Origin: Helicobacteraceae bacterium
GTDB taxonomy: Bacteria > Campylobacterota > Campylobacteria > Campylobacterales > SZUA-545
NCBI GenBank assembly: GCA_031276985.1
Contig: JAISMA010000136.1
Location: 1-8,576 of the forward strand
DNA: 8,576 nucleotides
Direction: 5' to 3'
The position numbers and the translations under genes were made by a program. Below are positions 7,401-8,576 of this stretch, in pieces. How positions within the stretch are numbered: position 1 is the stretch's first letter; every line of letters begins with the position of its first letter. The notes beneath the pieces are model-generated. The model saw only the letters and a program-made list of their open reading frames with translations, made no database searches and had not been told where the DNA came from.

Positions 7401-7537
7401 GTGCTACGCTGGATTTGATAGAAAAATATCAGGTTGATCCATTGGGCGTAATCAGCAAAGTAAAAGGCGAAAAACGAGCGCCCACAATTCCAATTACGCG
7501 CGCCGCTAAAAAACTAAAAAGCAAAGGCAAATCATAA
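4424..7537 (+). CDS. cas9: CRISPR-associated RNA-guided endonuclease Cas9, compact type II-C
   Basis: 1037 aa, in the size range of subtype II-C Cas9 (about 980-1100) and far shorter than most II-A or II-B enzymes. It is guided by a crRNA:tracrRNA pair to cut double-stranded DNA beside a PAM, with HNH cutting the target strand and RuvC the other. Visible in order: RuvC-I ILGVDIGIASLGWALVEYD with Asp8; the Arg-rich bridge helix (about 55-80); a recognition lobe (about 90-510) that includes IEKMVGYC and RAPKSAPSVEKF; RuvC-II HIELAREIN with Glu547; HNH EVDHILPYSRS with Asp627, His628 and Asn642; RuvC-III HHAQDAI with His770 and Asp773; and a C-terminal WED/PAM-interacting part (about 885-1037). 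All catalytic residues are present, so it should be an active nuclease. A Lys/Glu-rich stretch (about 149-168) looks like a flexible insertion. PAM preference cannot be read from sequence. cas1 follows after 4 bases. The coding style is more AT-rich than uvrB. Confidence 0.97.
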   Translation: MSVILGVDIGIASLGWALVEYDESNGERNRIIDAGVRIFTKAEHPKDQSSLALPRRKARLARRRLARIRKRMAKIRRLFVQYGLITEEELALIEENEGQGFYTFAKRDPRFIDIWRLRHEALSRKIDGREFARVLTHIAKRRGFKFVTKSEEKKIKEEGKKEDEKKMLSGIQSLQEKFAISGCETIGSYIYVTNQHPCERKRNRQKGGDPTYDHTFSRDLLEKEIRTIFAKQKALGNELASDEFLDKYWSVAAHIKEPPSIEKMVGYCKYDGEKRAPKSAPSVEKFILLGKVVNARLITAPNEEGKTLADFAGSWENAAQKTLEAAQKNKSGATYKSIRKAFNIGDEYAFKGLSYTEGKEAVDAEKKIFAQTPAYHSFKEAIGEEKLNDLLANVELADEIARVLSVEKSDSKKSHGLRQAFLQYAFDQTIADELVDKLIAISFDKFVEFSLSVIRAINPRMQAGKRTNEALDEAGFHLPEPAKKEFLPPLEVKDPKVRRFLEEKGLWDQTAQMDLKNPVVARAFAQFRKTLNAIIRKHGHFDLMHIELAREINSKADRIQIEKAIAKNTRANEDAKRWIEENGRGAKVNGTNIVKIKLWLQQNERCVYTGENIPREWLFKEGLLEVDHILPYSRSFDDSISNKVLCRKEVNQEKKNRTPYEWIFEPTGKRDQKAWDEFDKRARSFHFDKVKRDKLFKDNFSDEQSEKSFINRHLNDTRYMARLIKNYVEAHLLFSGNERLPVRVRSGRLTSDLRHLWGLEDKDRSSDLHHAQDAIILAFSTQSITQRLSEYYRRREENKKKNIRETFAEPLPSLRQKVKEVLEPLANPDLSLDLKGQRIVSRAVRKKVTGAAHEQSIKSPTEEKDVDKKVKVNKGKGVCDNGEMVRTDVFTDGKKFYYVPIYVADMIKPETPNMAIKALAPREQWIPITEEHEFLFSLHKDDLVRVKKGARDLLGYYMKVDSATANVAIRSVDNSANGLFKPKDKSGVFRIGGATLDLIEKYQVDPLGVISKVKGEKRAPTIPITRAAKKLKSKGKS

Positions 7538-7541
7538 ATAA

Positions 7542-8444
7542 ATGGGGTGGAGAACGGCGGTTTTTACCGAGCCTTGTCATCTTGCTATAGAGCGAGGCAA
7601 TTTGAGTTACCGCCCAAAAAACGGCGAAGCGTTATCTTTGCCGCTTGAAGATATTTGCGCCATTGTAATTGAAACGCAACAAGCGACGCTTACCGCCCCA
7701 TTATTGGATTCGTTAGCGCAACAAGGCGGCGCGTTATTTGTATGCGACAAAACGCATACGCCATCCGGCGTTTTTCTCCCGTTTCACCAACATAGCCGAT
7801 ACGCAAAAACGGCGCGATCGCAAATAAAATGGAGCGCGCCGTTCAAAAAGCGCGTTTGGCAGTCGCTAATTAAACAAAAAATACTTAATCAAGCCGCGCT
7901 TTTGGCGCATTATGGATCAGCAAACGCGCAACGATTAAAAAATTTAGCCGACAAAGTTCAATCGGGCGATACGGATAATAAAGAAGCGCAAGCGGCAACG
8001 ATCTATTGGCAGACTTTATTTAAGAATTTTTCTAGAAGCGCCATAGACATTAGAAATTCCGCTCTAAATTACGGTTATTCCATAGTGCGCGGAGCGATCG
8101 CAAGAAGCGTAGTGTCCGCGGGATTAATTCCTGCGTTTGGCGTACATCATTCAAACGAGCTTAACGCGTTTAATTTAGTCGATGATCTAATAGAACCGTT
8201 TAGACCTATCGTCGATCTGCTGGCGATAGAATTGATAGGCGTTGAGCCGCGTAAAGATCGTATTGAGCTTAACAAAAATGAACGTTTCAAACTAAGCGGA
8301 GTATTGGGCAGATATGTTCGTATGCGCGGGAATAAAATAATGGCGCTTTCCGCCGCGGATGACGCGGCTTTTTCGCTGGTAAGAGCTACAACGACTAATG
8401 ATTGGAACGAGCTTGATCTGCCGGAGCCGATTTTTGGAGACTAA
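7542..8444 (+). CDS. cas1: CRISPR spacer integrase Cas1 (type II)
   Basis: 300 aa, typical for type II Cas1. With Cas2 it forms the integrase that inserts new spacers at the leader end of the array. The N-terminal beta domain begins MGWRTAVFTEPCHLAIERGN, and the switch region LPLEDICAIVIE is typical of type II Cas1. The metal-binding residues of the C-terminal domain appear intact: Glu148 (NKEAQAATIYW), His203 (FGVHHSNELNAFNL) and Asp215 within LVDDLIEPFRPIVD; exact residue assignment is by eye. The gene starts 4 bases after the cas9 stop, so it is in the same operon. No strong ribosome binding site stands at the usual distance (AAAGG at 7523-7527 is 14 bases away), which suggests translation coupled to cas9. 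The 10-base gap to cas2 continues the operon. Confidence 0.96.
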   Translation: MGWRTAVFTEPCHLAIERGNLSYRPKNGEALSLPLEDICAIVIETQQATLTAPLLDSLAQQGGALFVCDKTHTPSGVFLPFHQHSRYAKTARSQIKWSAPFKKRVWQSLIKQKILNQAALLAHYGSANAQRLKNLADKVQSGDTDNKEAQAATIYWQTLFKNFSRSAIDIRNSALNYGYSIVRGAIARSVVSAGLIPAFGVHHSNELNAFNLVDDLIEPFRPIVDLLAIELIGVEPRKDRIELNKNERFKLSGVLGRYVRMRGNKIMALSAADDAAFSLVRATTTNDWNELDLPEPIFGD

Positions 8445-8454
8445 AGAGCGATAT

Positions 8455-8576
8455 ATGAGATTGCTTGTTTTATTTGATTTACCCGTAAAAGCCAAGTCGG
8501 ATCAAAGAAGGGCAACGCAATTTAGAAACCATTTGTTGAAAGACGGTTTTTCAATGTTGCAATTTTCGGTTTATTG
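8455..8576 (+). CDS. cas2: CRISPR adaptation protein Cas2 (N-terminal part, cut by window edge)
   Basis: The first 40 codons are present, starting MRLLVLFDLPVKAKSDQRRA and continuing to LLKDGFSMLQFSVY, which fits the Cas2 ferredoxin-like fold. The LFDLP strand carries the conserved Asp8, and the DGF..LQFSVY segment is the usual second conserved block. Cas2 is a small dimer (usually about 90-110 aa) that bridges two Cas1 dimers in the spacer integration complex. It begins 10 bases after the cas1 stop, with AAAGAG (8443-8448) as a moderate ribosome binding site. The array and any further cas gene would lie beyond the right edge. Confidence 0.93.
   Translation, partial: MRLLVLFDLPVKAKSDQRRATQFRNHLLKDGFSMLQFSVY

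Noticed and set aside
8292..8495. 67-codon minus-strand ORF across the cas1-cas2 junction
   Set aside because: It is antisense to two clear cas genes and resembles nothing known.

Overview
This window looks like a chromosomal segment from a member of the Campylobacterota (Epsilonproteobacteria) with a fairly GC-rich, GATC-rich coding style. The UvrB is closest to Campylobacter/Sulfurimonas-type UvrB as I remember those sequences. The sensor kinase has the GEMIGAIAHQWRQPL type of H-box that is common in this phylum. The Cas9 resembles the type II-C Cas9 enzymes of this group. The taxonomy is inferred from protein resemblance and was not checked by search.

Layout. The left part (1-1879, minus strand) holds the start of an endonuclease III-like gene (partial) and, upstream of it, a membrane sensor histidine kinase. 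The kinase stop codon overlaps the ribosome binding site of the endonuclease gene. A 67-base divergent region (1880-1946) carries a hairpin over the kinase ribosome binding site and weak -10-like boxes for both directions. The plus strand then carries uvrB (1947-3917). The gap from 3918 to 4423 has no confident protein gene. It holds a 55-codon ORF with weak support, an AT-rich open stretch with foreign-looking codon use, and, directly in front of cas9, a run of sequence that folds like the 3' part of a type II tracrRNA. From 4424 to the end is a tight adaptation/interference operon: cas9 (1037 aa), cas1 (300 aa) and the first 40 codons of cas2, cut by the window edge.

How the genes work together. 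Cas9 is a crRNA/tracrRNA-guided DNA nuclease with all visible RuvC and HNH catalytic residues intact. Cas1 and Cas2 form the spacer integrase. The guide components would be the candidate tracrRNA at about 4283-4403 and an array that is not in this window, most likely beyond cas2. Cas9 size and the cas9-cas1-cas2 order point to subtype II-C, although csn2 or cas4 further downstream cannot be excluded. UvrB and the endonuclease are ordinary DNA repair genes with no evident functional tie to the CRISPR locus.

Most interesting points: the candidate tracrRNA with its predicted crRNA repeat; the compact, apparently active Cas9; the octamer GCGATCGC occurring seven times in 8.6 kb in both housekeeping and cas genes; and the hairpin that would mask the kinase ribosome binding site.
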